Origin: Rhodospirillales bacterium
Lineage (GTDB): Bacteria > Pseudomonadota > Alphaproteobacteria > Rhodospirillales > Shumkoniaceae
NCBI GenBank assembly: GCA_028281785.1
Contig: JANQJG010000008.1
Location: 1 to 40,088 of the forward strand
Direction: 5' to 3'
DNA: 40,088 nucleotides
A program made the position numbers and the translations under genes. Position 1 is the first letter of the stretch. Every line of letters begins with the position of its first letter. Shown here one piece after another: positions 7,607-16,042 of this stretch. The notes under the pieces were generated by a model that did no database searches, was not told the DNA's origin, and was given only the letters and a program-made list of their open reading frames with translations.

Positions 7607-8809
7607 TCAGGCGCCGGGCTGGCGCGGCAGCAGCAGGTAATAGCGTCCGGTGTTCTTCATGACTCCCGCCCATTTCGCCGCGTCCTCGCCATAGCCCCAG
7701 AAGAAGTCGCCGCGAACGGGACCCTTGATCGCGCTTCCCGTATCCTGTGCCACCATGAGGCGCCGCAAGGGGGTATCCGGCGGCTGCAGAGGATGGGTCG
7801 TATCGAGCCACAGAGGCACGCCCAGGGGCAGGAGAGCGGTATCCACGGCAAGGCTGCGGCCGGGGGTCAGGGCGACACCCTGAGCGCCGATCGGCCCCTC
7901 CCCGGATATCTCGCGGAAGAAGATGAAACGGGGATTGCGGGCGAGCAGGGCGATTCCCTCCGCCGGATGCGCCTCGATCCACTCCCGGATTGCCGGCATG
8001 GTCAGATCTTCCCGGCGGATCGCACCCTGCTTGATCAGTTCGCGGCCGATCGACACATAGGGGTGGCCGTTGTCCCCGGCATAGCCCACCCGCGCGACGG
8101 AGCCGTCCGCGAGCTTGACCCGGCCCGACCCCTGCACGTGGAGGAGGAAGGCATCGAGCGCGTCATCCACCCAAAACAGCTCCAGACCCCGGTCCTTCAG
8201 CGCCCCGCGCTCGATTTCGGCGCGCGCGGGGTAGGGGACCAGCCGTCCGTTCTGCACCCGGCCCGAGATGCGCTCGCCCTTCCAATCCGAACGGAATCCG
8301 CCCAGGCTGACACTGACTAGATCCTCCGGCTTCGCATAGATAGGCACGCGATAGCGCTCGTCGGGGGTTCGAGAGCCGTTCAGCTCGGCTTCGTAATAGC
8401 CGGTGAAGAGGCCGTCCGGATCGCTTCCGTTCAAGGCCTGATAAGGCAGGAAACGGCTCTCGAAGAAATAGCGAACCGCCCGGGGATCCTCCGCCGGAAT
8501 GTTCGCCGCGGCATCGCATAGCGGAAGCCAGTCCGCCACTTTCCCCGCGACTCCAAGAGACCGGGTCGGAGGCTGCGTCCGCCATTTCTCGCAAGACCGT
8601 TGGAAGGCGGGCAAGGCCGCGGCCAGGCGATCCTCGCCCCATCCGGGAAGCTGCGCAAAGCTGGTCGGCTCGAGGCGAAGGGCCCCGTCCCGCTCGGGCG
8701 CTTCCTTCGTTTGTCCGGGTGGAGGAGGCGCGCAGGCGGCGAGCGCCGCGAGCACGGCTGCCACGCAGAGCCGGCCGACGCCGCTACTCCAGGCTTCGCG
8801 TTGCCACAA
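7607..8809 (-). CDS. mltA: MltA-family membrane-bound lytic transglycosylase
   Basis: Cleaves the glycan strands of peptidoglycan, releasing 1,6-anhydromuropeptides, from an outer-membrane lipoprotein anchor. The MltA barrel domain is followed by a C-terminal 3D domain with AQDTGSAIKG and GDFFWGYG; the conserved aspartates are Asp356 and Asp368, numbered from the TTG at 8809. A lipobox LAAC puts the lipidated cysteine at residue 26. The start is uncertain: the TTG overlaps the tim44 end by 26 bp and gives a sensible short lipoprotein signal. A longer frame from 8890 would lie inside tim44 and is less likely. It lies directly downstream of tim44. Confidence 0.92.
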   Translation of the reverse strand: MWQREAWSSGVGRLCVAAVLAALAACAPPPPGQTKEAPERDGALRLEPTSFAQLPGWGEDRLAAALPAFQRSCEKWRTQPPTRSLGVAGKVADWLPLCDAAANIPAEDPRAVRYFFESRFLPYQALNGSDPDGLFTGYYEAELNGSRTPDERYRVPIYAKPEDLVSVSLGGFRSDWKGERISGRVQNGRLVPYPARAEIERGALKDRGLELFWVDDALDAFLLHVQGSGRVKLADGSVARVGYAGDNGHPYVSIGRELIKQGAIRREDLTMPAIREWIEAHPAEGIALLARNPRFIFFREISGEGPIGAQGVALTPGRSLAVDTALLPLGVPLWLDTTHPLQPPDTPLRRLMVAQDTGSAIKGPVRGDFFWGYGEDAAKWAGVMKNTGRYYLLLPRQPGA

Positions 8810-9467
8810 GCGTCCAGTTGGGATCACGGGAATGGGTATCGCGGGCAAAGGTCCAAAAATCCGTGACCTCGGTGATGGTCTCGGGGTCACCGTCGACGAT
8901 CTCGCCTTCGTTGTTTCGCGTAACGATGACCTGATCGCTGACGAATTTCATGGTAACGTTCGCGATCCGGCCATCGAGATAAGCTTCGACGATCTCGGAT
9001 CCCTTGATCGACAGCACGCGGCCCTCGACGATCTCTCCATCCCGCTCGCGACCGTCCACCACGGCGGCGAAATTCTCGTAGACGTCCGGCGCCAGGAGGG
9101 GTTGCAGGGACTCCTTGTCACCGGCCATGAACGAGCTCAGAACCATCTCGAAGGCCGTCCGCGCGCCGACCACGAACTCTTCCGTGTCAAACTGCGGATC
9201 GGCCTGACGGATGTGCATAAGGCCCGACTCCAACGGGGACGCCGGCTCCTGATCACCCGTGACGATATCCTCCAAACCGCCGTTCTGGCTTTGATCGGGC
9301 AGTCGCACGATATTGTCGGAGGATGAATCGCCTTGCCGCCCCAACCCGAAGGGATCACGAGGACCCCCGCTGTGGCCGTCGCGCCGACCCAGGACGCTGC
9401 GTAACCTCAGCACGAGGAATGCCGCGATCAACGCAAAGAGGAGGATGTCGATAAAACCGCTACCCAT
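8784..9467 (-). CDS. Tim44/TimA-like domain protein
   Basis: A 227-residue inner-membrane protein. Residues about 4-22 (FIDILLFALIAAFLVLRL) form one membrane segment, followed by a charged linker rich in G, D and S, and a C-terminal Tim44-like domain at about 80-227 (FVVGARTAFEMVLSSFMAGD near its start). Bacterial relatives are thought to assist membrane-protein biogenesis; the mechanism is not established. I chose ATG 9467 because GGAAAG lies six bases upstream and the membrane segment follows immediately. It is divergent from fxsA across 171 bp. Confidence 0.92.
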   Translation of the reverse strand: MGSGFIDILLFALIAAFLVLRLRSVLGRRDGHSGGPRDPFGLGRQGDSSSDNIVRLPDQSQNGGLEDIVTGDQEPASPLESGLMHIRQADPQFDTEEFVVGARTAFEMVLSSFMAGDKESLQPLLAPDVYENFAAVVDGRERDGEIVEGRVLSIKGSEIVEAYLDGRIANVTMKFVSDQVIVTRNNEGEIVDGDPETITEVTDFWTFARDTHSRDPNWTLVATRSLE

Positions 9468-9638
9468 AATTTGCTTTCCGCCCGGGGAGACCCGGTCTGG
9501 ACCACCGGCCATCAGTGGGCTAAACATTTCCGCCCACGTTAGCGGCTTGTCGAGTGAAGGTCCAGCGAAGCTTCCGGCCAACTCCGGCTGTTCATTGCCC
9601 TTCGACTTAAATAGGCTGGTCCGCAGCAAGGAACAAGC

Positions 9639-10133
9639 ATGGGTCTGGTTCTCCTCCTCGTAATGATCGCCGTTCCCTTGATGGAAATCGGGGTTTTCAT
9701 CCAGGTCGGCGGCTGGATCGGTCTGGTGCCCACTCTGGCGACGGTGGTGATCACCGCCCTTATCGGAACCGCGCTGTTGCGCCATCAGGGCCTGTCGACC
9801 CTTACGAAAGCCCGGGATAGCTTGGCGCTGGGCCGTTTTCCCGTCACCGAGGTCTTCGACGGGCTCTGCCTTCTGTTCGCGGGCGCCTTGTTGCTTACGC
9901 CTGGTTTTGTGACGGACGCCGTCGGTTTTTTGCTGTTCGTTCCGGCCCTGCGTATTGTTCTTCGCCAATGGCTGGGGCGCTACCTCGTGGCCTCGGGCCG
10001 GGTTCAAACCTGGACCGACGGTCAACCGGATCCCCGGCCCGGCCCGGCCGGACCAACCGTCATCGAGGGCGACTATGAGGTCGACCCCGGCGACAATGAC
10101 CTCAACAGGCGACCACGGGGACCTTCCCGGTAA
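9639..10133 (+). CDS. fxsA: FxsA family membrane protein
   Basis: A 164-residue inner-membrane protein. Hydrophobic segments lie at about 2-22, 25-47 and 73-100, and the tail from about 115 is polar and proline-rich. FxsA overexpression in E. coli relieves phage T7 exclusion by the F plasmid; its normal function is unknown. AAGGA lies about 8 bases before the ATG. The neighbours tim44 and secB are typical of alphaproteobacteria. A 6-bp hairpin (cggttg/caaccg) after the stop at 10169-10186 has no T-tract. Confidence 0.92.
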   Translation: MGLVLLLVMIAVPLMEIGVFIQVGGWIGLVPTLATVVITALIGTALLRHQGLSTLTKARDSLALGRFPVTEVFDGLCLLFAGALLLTPGFVTDAVGFLLFVPALRIVLRQWLGRYLVASGRVQTWTDGQPDPRPGPAGPTVIEGDYEVDPGDNDLNRRPRGPSR

Positions 10134-10230
10134 CATTCGTGGGATCGGCACGCGCCCCGCTTGTCAAACGGTTGTTCCGCCAACCGATTCGTGATAGCCA
10201 CGGCGCTTCCGCGTCGAGAGGAGGAGCGGC

Positions 10231-10836
10231 ATGAGCACCGAGCCCAACCAAGAAGACGGCAACCCCCAGGACGCCGGCGGCGAAGAGGCCGGTGCCGCCA
10301 CCGAGACCAAAACCGGAACCGACGCGCCCACGGACCAGCCGGCCGCACAGCAAGCAACGGGCACCGCCCAGCAGGCTGAAGGGCCGGCACTCATGGTCAA
10401 CGCGCAGTACGTCAAGGACCTCTCCTTCGAGGCGCCAAATGCGCCCGAGGTCCTGTCGCAGCTTCAGCGGCAGCAACCGGACATCAAGATCGATATCGAC
10501 GTGCGCGCCGAGCGCAAGCAAGAGGCGGTCTTCGAAGTCGTCATCCATGTGACGGCCAAATGCAAGGCGGGAGAAACGCCGGCCTTCATGTTGGAGCTTG
10601 CCTATGGCGGGCTGTTCACCGTTCGGGTTCCGGATGAGCATCTTCAGCCGGTCGTGCTGATCGAATGTCCCCGTCTGCTCTTTCCCTTCGCCCGCAACAT
10701 CGTGGCGGATACCACCCGCGACGGCGGATTCCCTCCGCTGATGATGGCACCGGTCGATTTCGTGGCGATGTATCAGGCGCGGGCGCAACAGGCGGCACAG
10801 CAGGCCGCGTCGGCCTCCCCGACTCAAAGTACTTAG
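10231..10836 (+). CDS. secB: SecB export chaperone with long N-terminal extension
   Basis: Binds unfolded precursors and passes them to SecA for Sec export; works as a tetramer in the cytoplasm. The SecB fold covers about 53-190 (YVKDLSFEAPNAPEVL at its start, and PFARNIVADTTRDGGFPPL). The first 50 residues are a low-complexity tail rich in E, T, A and Q that SecB from E. coli lacks. The C-terminus is Q- and A-rich. GAGGAGGAG precedes the ATG. The stop overlaps the convergent dnaQ stop by 4 bp. Confidence 0.96.
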   Translation: MSTEPNQEDGNPQDAGGEEAGAATETKTGTDAPTDQPAAQQATGTAQQAEGPALMVNAQYVKDLSFEAPNAPEVLSQLQRQQPDIKIDIDVRAERKQEAVFEVVIHVTAKCKAGETPAFMLELAYGGLFTVRVPDEHLQPVVLIECPRLLFPFARNIVADTTRDGGFPPLMMAPVDFVAMYQARAQQAAQQAASASPTQST

Positions 10837-11510
10837 CTTTCGCGGTCCAACCAGATCGGATTTTCGAGCCGCGCAAGAAATTGCGCGTGTGCCGCCGCTT
10901 CCTCCTCGGCGGGTGCGTGCGGCCGCGGCGGTCTATCGACGCTTTGGGCGGTGATGACGGACTTGGACACGGCTTCGGATGCCAGTTCGAGGCCCGGCTG
11001 CCGTCCGCCGACGAGTTGCAGGTAGACCTCGGCCAGCAGCTGGGAATCCTTCAGGGCGCCATGCAAGTCGCGGTCCGAAAGGTCGATCTGAAAGCGCCGG
11101 CAGAGGGCGTCGAGGTTGGCCTGGGCGCCAGGAAACTTTCTCCGCGCCAAGCTGACCGTATCGACAGACCGGCTCCGCGGGATCTCCGGCTGGTCGATTC
11201 GGACAAGCTCGGAATTGAGAAAGCGGAGATCGAAGTCGGCGTTGTGAATGACCAGGATCGAGTCGCCGAGGAAGGCGAGAAGCTCCCCGGCAATCTCGGC
11301 GAAGACCGGCTTGTCCGAAAGAAACTCCTCGGTGATGCCGTGCACCGCTTGAGCTTCGGCCGGGATATCCCGCTCGGGATTGATATAGACTTGATATGTC
11401 TCGCCGGTCGGGACGTGGTTCATCAGCTCGACGCAGCCGATCTCGATGACGCGGTGTCCCGCGCCGGGATCGAGGCCGGTGGTTTCCGTATCGAGAACAA
11501 CCTCTCGCAT
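10833..11510 (-). CDS. dnaQ: DNA polymerase III epsilon subunit (proofreading exonuclease)
   Basis: The 3'-5' exonuclease of the replicative polymerase. Exo I is DTETTGLD at 7-14, Exo II is HNADFDLRFL at 89-98, and Exo III is HGALKD at 150-155, giving the DEDDh set of metal ligands with His150. The C-terminal tail (about 185-225) would bind the alpha subunit. GGGAG lies just upstream of the ATG. It follows coaE by 18 bp in a run leading away from the origin. Confidence 0.97.
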   Translation of the reverse strand: MREVVLDTETTGLDPGAGHRVIEIGCVELMNHVPTGETYQVYINPERDIPAEAQAVHGITEEFLSDKPVFAEIAGELLAFLGDSILVIHNADFDLRFLNSELVRIDQPEIPRSRSVDTVSLARRKFPGAQANLDALCRRFQIDLSDRDLHGALKDSQLLAEVYLQLVGGRQPGLELASEAVSKSVITAQSVDRPPRPHAPAEEEAAAHAQFLARLENPIWLDRES

Positions 11511-11528
11511 CTGCTCTCCCCGCTCTCT

Positions 11529-12188
11529 TCACTTCCACGGCCGGTTTGGGTGTCGCCCCGAATTCACGACATATCGGCGTGGCGGCCAATGAGTCCCAAT
11601 CTCGGGCCGCCACTCCTCGATGATGGCCCGGATCGCATCTAGAGTTACCCTGCGGCCCTGCCCCGAGGGAACAACATAGTCGGCCCGCCGGCGTTTTTCG
11701 CTATCCGTCATTTGCCGGCGTTCGATCGCCTGGAGCTGCTCGGGAGTCATCCCGGGTCGGCCAAGCACCCGCTGCCGTTGGACGAAACGCGGCGCGCTGA
11801 CGACGATGACGGCGTCACATCCACCTTCGGCCTGGGTCTCGAACAGCAGAGGAATGTCCAGCACCGTCATCTGCCGTCCCCTCAGCGCCTCCAGCAGCAG
11901 AAACCGCCGCTGCCTCGCCGTCACCATCGGATGCAGGATGGATTCGAGCCGCGTCAGCCCCTCCGTGTCGCGGAAGGCCATCTTCGCGAGGACTGCCCGG
12001 TCGATGCGGTCTCCGTCGAGCACGCCCGGAAAGGCCTCGGCAATCGGACCCACCGCATCGCCTCCCTGGCCAAGGAGGACATGAACGCTGTCGTCCGCGT
12101 CGAACACGGGCACGCCGAGACGGCGGAAAATGGCCGCCGCGACGGACTTGCCCATGCCGATCGACCCCGTGAGTCCGAGAATAACCAT
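11529..12188 (-). CDS. coaE: Dephospho-CoA kinase
   Basis: Last step of coenzyme A synthesis: phosphorylates the 3'-hydroxyl of dephospho-CoA with ATP. The 219-residue protein starts MVILGLTGSIGMGKS, with the P-loop at 6-15. FDADDSVH and LDIPLLFE are further family motifs. The ATG shares one base with the TGA of aroE (TGATG), so the genes are coupled; this decides the start over a longer frame from 12272. The C-terminus runs about 20 residues past the usual end in a basic, proline-rich tail. Confidence 0.96.
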   Translation of the reverse strand: MVILGLTGSIGMGKSVAAAIFRRLGVPVFDADDSVHVLLGQGGDAVGPIAEAFPGVLDGDRIDRAVLAKMAFRDTEGLTRLESILHPMVTARQRRFLLLEALRGRQMTVLDIPLLFETQAEGGCDAVIVVSAPRFVQRQRVLGRPGMTPEQLQAIERRQMTDSEKRRRADYVVPSGQGRRVTLDAIRAIIEEWRPEIGTHWPPRRYVVNSGRHPNRPWK

Positions 12189-13102
12189 CACGCTGTTTCG
12201 GATGACGGCGGCAATCCCTCGATCATGAAGCTGCGAAGCTTGGGGGTGACCTCGGGGCGGATGCCGAACCAACGCTCGAACCCGGGACGACCCTGGTGCA
12301 GGAGCATGCCGAGTCCGTTCACCACAGGATGTCCTCGAGCAGCCGCCTGCCGCAGCAACCCGGTTCGCGGCGGCGTGTAGACGATGTCCACCACGGTCGC
12401 GTCCGGCGGCAAGCCATCCAGTGAGAGCTCCAACCGGGAATGTCCCACCATGCCGAGCGTTGTCGTGTTGACGAGCAGGCAGCCGTCCTCGAAGGACCGG
12501 GAAGCATCCGGCCAGGCGAATGCGCGTAGAGGCGCTTCAAGCTCCTCACCCAGACGTTCCGCTCTCGAAACAGTCCGGTTGACGACGCGAACCTCCGGAA
12601 TCCCGGCATCGAAAAGCGCCACGCAGATTGCCCGCGCCGCGCCTCCCGCGCCCAGGACCACGGCGGGGCGGGGATCCCTCAGCCAGTCGGGAATCGTCTC
12701 ATGGAGATTTTCGATGAAGCCGAAGGCGTCCGTGTTTTCGCCGAACAGGCTTCCATCGGCGCGCACGGTCACCGTATTGACGGCGCCGATGCGCCGCGCT
12801 TTCTCATCCGCCTCGTCCACGGCCGCGAGCGCCGCTTCCTTGTGCGGCAACGTGATGTTGGTTCCGGCCAAGCCCAAGGCCGGCAGCGCTCTTAAGGCCT
12901 CCCCGAAGCGATCGGGATTCACCGCCATGGGAATATAGGCACCGTCAATCCCATGCTGTCTCAGCCAGTAGCCGTGCAGACGGGGAGAAAGGGAGTGCTT
13001 AACGGGCCATCCCATGACACCCGCCACGCGGGTCGCGCCACCCAGCACATCCGGGAAAGCTTTCGCGCGGCCGGCGGCGAGCGAGTCCTTCTCCCCGGAC
13101 AT
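12188..13102 (-). CDS. aroE: Shikimate dehydrogenase
   Basis: Reduces 3-dehydroshikimate to shikimate with NADPH in the aromatic amino acid pathway. The 304-residue protein has KHSLSP at 35-40 for substrate binding, TNITLPHKEA with catalytic Lys88, and ENTDAFGF with Asp125. VVLGAGGAAR begins the NADP-binding Rossmann half near residue 148. I chose ATG 13102 because AGGAAG lies a good distance before it. An in-frame TTG at 13123 overlaps the maf stop and would add seven residues. Confidence 0.96.
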   Translation of the reverse strand: MSGEKDSLAAGRAKAFPDVLGGATRVAGVMGWPVKHSLSPRLHGYWLRQHGIDGAYIPMAVNPDRFGEALRALPALGLAGTNITLPHKEAALAAVDEADEKARRIGAVNTVTVRADGSLFGENTDAFGFIENLHETIPDWLRDPRPAVVLGAGGAARAICVALFDAGIPEVRVVNRTVSRAERLGEELEAPLRAFAWPDASRSFEDGCLLVNTTTLGMVGHSRLELSLDGLPPDATVVDIVYTPPRTGLLRQAAARGHPVVNGLGMLLHQGRPGFERWFGIRPEVTPKLRSFMIEGLPPSSETA

Positions 13103-13119
13103 TCCGTCTTCCTGCACCT

Positions 13120-13716
13120 TCAATCCAGCAGAACTCCCTCGCGGCGAAGAAACTTGAGCAGCGGCAGCAAAGGCAGCCCGAGGATCGTGAAGTGGTTTCC
13201 GTCGATCCGGGAAAACAACTGCGCGCCGAGGCCTTCCAAGCGGTAGGCACCGACGGATTCGAGGATTTGGCCGCCGGCTTCATTGAGATAGGCGGAGAGA
13301 TACTCGTCACTGAAGGTGCGCATCGTCAGCCGCGCCGTTTCCACATGACGCCAAATCCGGTCGCCGTCTCGGACCACGCAAACCGCGCAGACCAGGTGGT
13401 GTGTCCGGCCCCTGAAGGTGCGGAGGTGATCCGCGGCTTCCTCCTTTGTGTCGGGCTTGTCGTACCATTCCCCATCAAGCTCCAGGACTTGGTCTGCCCC
13501 GATAACGAAGGTGCCCGGGTGATGTTTCGTGCGCTCAAGAGCCTTGGCCTCGGCCAGGGCTTCCGCGAGTTCAGCCGCATCGGCGCCCCGAGCGCGCATC
13601 TTTCTTTTGATTGGAGACTCATCGAGCAAGGGTGGATCGATTTCGAAGGAAAGTCCTGCATCTGTCAGCAACCGAGCGCGTGCGCGGCTTGCTGAAGCTA
13701 AGACGATATTACACAT
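13120..13716 (-). CDS. maf: Maf-like nucleotide pyrophosphatase
   Basis: A 198-residue Maf/HAM1-fold protein that hydrolyses non-canonical or modified nucleoside triphosphates. The N-terminus LASASRARARLL (6-17) is the substrate-binding SxSxR motif, and IGADQVL places Asp75 at the predicted catalytic base. It starts 9 bp after the ppsR stop and ends at the aroE start region, so it is part of one tight operon with them. Which nucleotide it prefers cannot be read from the sequence. Confidence 0.95.
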   Translation of the reverse strand: MCNIVLASASRARARLLTDAGLSFEIDPPLLDESPIKRKMRARGADAAELAEALAEAKALERTKHHPGTFVIGADQVLELDGEWYDKPDTKEEAADHLRTFRGRTHHLVCAVCVVRDGDRIWRHVETARLTMRTFSDEYLSAYLNEAGGQILESVGAYRLEGLGAQLFSRIDGNHFTILGLPLLPLLKFLRREGVLLD

Positions 13717-13725
13717 GTTAATTGA

Positions 13726-14571
13726 TCAAAGCTGCCGTTCTTGCCTTTGTTTGTGCATTTGAAGAATCGTGGCCGCGACTTCCTCCACCGACTTCCGTGT
13801 GACATCGATGACCGGCCATTTCTGTTGTGCGAACAACTCCCGAGCATGACGAATTTCCTCCGAGACCGCTTCAATATCCGCGTAGTCGTCGTTTTCGTCG
13901 CGTTCGAGGAGTCGGAGACGGTTGCGACGTATCTGTACCAGACGCTTGGGATCTTTCGTCAGTCCTACTATCAAGGGTTGAGTTACTTCCAGAATTTCGC
14001 TCGGCAGGGGGTAACCCGAGATGATCGGGATGTTAGCGACTTTAACCCCCCGATTGGCGAGATAAATGCTGGTCGGCGTTTTCAACGTCCGCGAGACTCC
14101 GGCGAGAATCACATCGGCCTCGTCGAGGTCGGTCGCCGACTGGCCGTCGTCATGGCTCAGGACATAGTTGATGGCTTCCAGCCTGGCGAAGTACTCCGCG
14201 TCCATTTCGTGCTGTCGCCCGGGTCGCGCCTTGACCTTCGCGCCAAGAAAGCCATGCAAGGCTTCGAGAACGGGGTCCAGCACGCCTAGACAAGGCGTCC
14301 GCAGGTCCCGGCAGCCCTCCTCCAGAAAATCCTGAAGATCCCGGTTGACAAGCGTATAGAGGACGAAGCCCGGGTTCGCCTTGATTCCGGACAGAACGCT
14401 CTTCGCTTGGTTTCGGGTCCGCACCATCGGCCAAGTGTGCTCGACGGGTTTGACGTTGTCGAACTGAACAAGACAGGCTCGAGCCACCGACGCGGCGGTT
14501 TCACCTGTTGAATCCGAGACGAGATGGATATGAACGATTTTGTTGCGAGGTCCTCTGCGTATCTTCGGCAT
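13726..14571 (-). CDS. ppsR: PEP synthetase regulatory protein (kinase/pyrophosphorylase, DUF299)
   Basis: A 281-residue bifunctional enzyme that inactivates and reactivates PEP synthase or pyruvate phosphate dikinase by ADP-dependent phosphorylation and Pi-dependent dephosphorylation. HLVSDSTGET (16-25) begins the domain and GVSRTLKTPTS (158-168) is the P-loop. The target gene (ppsA or ppdK) is not in this window. It is the first gene left of the putative oriC and reads away from it; the homologous gene flanks the origin in Caulobacter. Confidence 0.94.
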   Translation of the reverse strand: MPKIRRGPRNKIVHIHLVSDSTGETAASVARACLVQFDNVKPVEHTWPMVRTRNQAKSVLSGIKANPGFVLYTLVNRDLQDFLEEGCRDLRTPCLGVLDPVLEALHGFLGAKVKARPGRQHEMDAEYFARLEAINYVLSHDDGQSATDLDEADVILAGVSRTLKTPTSIYLANRGVKVANIPIISGYPLPSEILEVTQPLIVGLTKDPKRLVQIRRNRLRLLERDENDDYADIEAVSEEIRHARELFAQQKWPVIDVTRKSVEEVAATILQMHKQRQERQL

Positions 14572-14950
14572 AACTTGGGAATAACCTCCCGGAATGCGAT
14601 CTGCCGGACTCTTCCTTCCGACTCGTACTTATTTCATACACCTACCATCCCGAATTGAAAACATTGTCCACTTTCACGGGAAAAAGCCCATAAGTCTCAG
14701 CGTCATCTAAGTCGTGCATGTTTTCCCCATGTTTCACCCTGCGCGGCGAATATGGATCTCCTTGCCTATGAACATCATATCCTCATGTTATTCAATTGGA
14801 GTGGCCGTGTTCCTCCCCCTTCGCGGTCAAAATGTGAGTATGCTGTGAAAACACGGAAATCCCCATGATCCACGCTACAACAACAACCTCATACTTGATT
14901 CAGATATTAGGTAATGAGTTGGATTGGGTTTGAAAAACCTTGAATCGCCC
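14572..14950. other. Putative chromosomal replication origin (oriC)
   Basis: Divergent gap between ppsR and hemE, the position of the Caulobacter origin. It contains 9-mers close to DnaA boxes: TTGTCCACT (14664-14672), TTTTCCCCA (14721-14729), TATGGATCT read on the minus strand as AGATCCATA (14751-14759), and TGATCCACG (14866-14874), which differs by one base from the Caulobacter box TGATCCACA. TCCCCA weak-box cores occur at 14724-14729 and 14860-14865. AT-rich stretches lie at about 14625-14665, 14765-14800 and 14888-14918. GANTC methylation sites are at 14607, 14620, 14897 and 14942. No gene is seen. Function is inferred. Confidence 0.75.
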
Positions 14951-16003
14951 ATGGAAGAGATGAACTCCCAAGAAAAACCACTAATACGAGCGCTCGGAGG
15001 CCATGCGGAGAAAAGACCGCCCTTCTGGTACATGCGCCAAGCCGGACGCTATCTCCCCGAATATCGATCCTTGCGTGAGAAGGCACCCAACTTTCTGACA
15101 TTCTGCTATACCCCCGACTTGGCCGTTGAAGCGACATTGCAGCCCCTGCGGCGTTTCCGAATGGACGCGGCCATCCTGTTCAGCGACATCTTGGTCATTC
15201 CCGACGCGCTTGGACAGGCCGTGAGCTTCCGGGAAGGCGAGGGACCGGTCCTGGAGCCAATTCGGGAGCCCAGGGAGCTTGCGCGTCTCAATGGCGGCCG
15301 TGTGTTGGATCACCTTGAGCCGGTTTGTGCGACGGTTCGGGGGGTCTCTCGCGCATTGCCGGACGGCGTGGCGCTGATCGGCTTTGCGGGGGCGCCTTGG
15401 ACGGTGGCGACCTATATGGTCGAAGGACGAAGCGGCGCGGATTTCGCGTTGGTCAAGCGATGGTCCGAGGACGACCCGGAGGGCTTCGGTCGCCTGATCG
15501 ATCTCCTTGTCGAGGCGACGGGTGATTATCTGTTGGCCCAAATCGAGGCGGGCGCCGAAGCCATACAGATGTTCGACAGCTGGGCCGGCGTGCTGTCACC
15601 ACAGGGATTTGAGCGCTGGGTAATCGAACCGACAAGCCGATTGGTGTCGCGCATCAAGCAACGGTTTCCGCAAACGCCGGTGATCGGCTTTCCCCGGGGC
15701 GCGGGCAAGCTGTACGAACGGTATGTCTTGAATACCGGGGTGGATGCCGTCGGTCTCGACAGCGATGTTCCCGTGGACTTTGCGGCCAAGGTGCTGCAGG
15801 CCCACGTCGCCGTTCAGGGCAACTTGAACCCCGCTCTGCTCACGAAGGGAGAGAGGGAGATGGAAGATGCCGCGACGCGTATTCTCTCCTGCCTCTCGAA
15901 GGGTCCTTTCGTTTTCAATCTCGGGCACGGGATAACGCCAGCGACTCCGCCGGAGCATGTGGCGCGGTTGTCCGAGTTGGTGCGGAACTGGCGAGGCCCG
16001 TGA
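14951..16003 (+). CDS. hemE: Uroporphyrinogen decarboxylase
   Basis: Removes four carboxyl groups from uroporphyrinogen III to give coproporphyrinogen III in haem synthesis. RQAGRYLPEY (29-38) holds substrate-binding arginines, FSDILVIP and the GFAGAPWT segment are family signatures, and the C-terminus has NLGHGITP. The start is unsettled: ATG 14951, ATG 14960 and TTG 14924 are all in frame and none has ideal ribosome binding spacing; the family core begins soon after 14960. It borders the putative oriC and reads away from it, with hemH following after 39 bp. Confidence 0.96.
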   Translation: MEEMNSQEKPLIRALGGHAEKRPPFWYMRQAGRYLPEYRSLREKAPNFLTFCYTPDLAVEATLQPLRRFRMDAAILFSDILVIPDALGQAVSFREGEGPVLEPIREPRELARLNGGRVLDHLEPVCATVRGVSRALPDGVALIGFAGAPWTVATYMVEGRSGADFALVKRWSEDDPEGFGRLIDLLVEATGDYLLAQIEAGAEAIQMFDSWAGVLSPQGFERWVIEPTSRLVSRIKQRFPQTPVIGFPRGAGKLYERYVLNTGVDAVGLDSDVPVDFAAKVLQAHVAVQGNLNPALLTKGEREMEDAATRILSCLSKGPFVFNLGHGITPATPPEHVARLSELVRNWRGP

Positions 16004-16042
16004 GGGTGGACATTCGGGCGGCCGCTCCCCAATTCTCACGTC

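Noticed and set aside
14572-14950. CtrA binding sites as in the Caulobacter origin
   Set aside because: No TTAA-N7-TTAA or near match was found in the gap.
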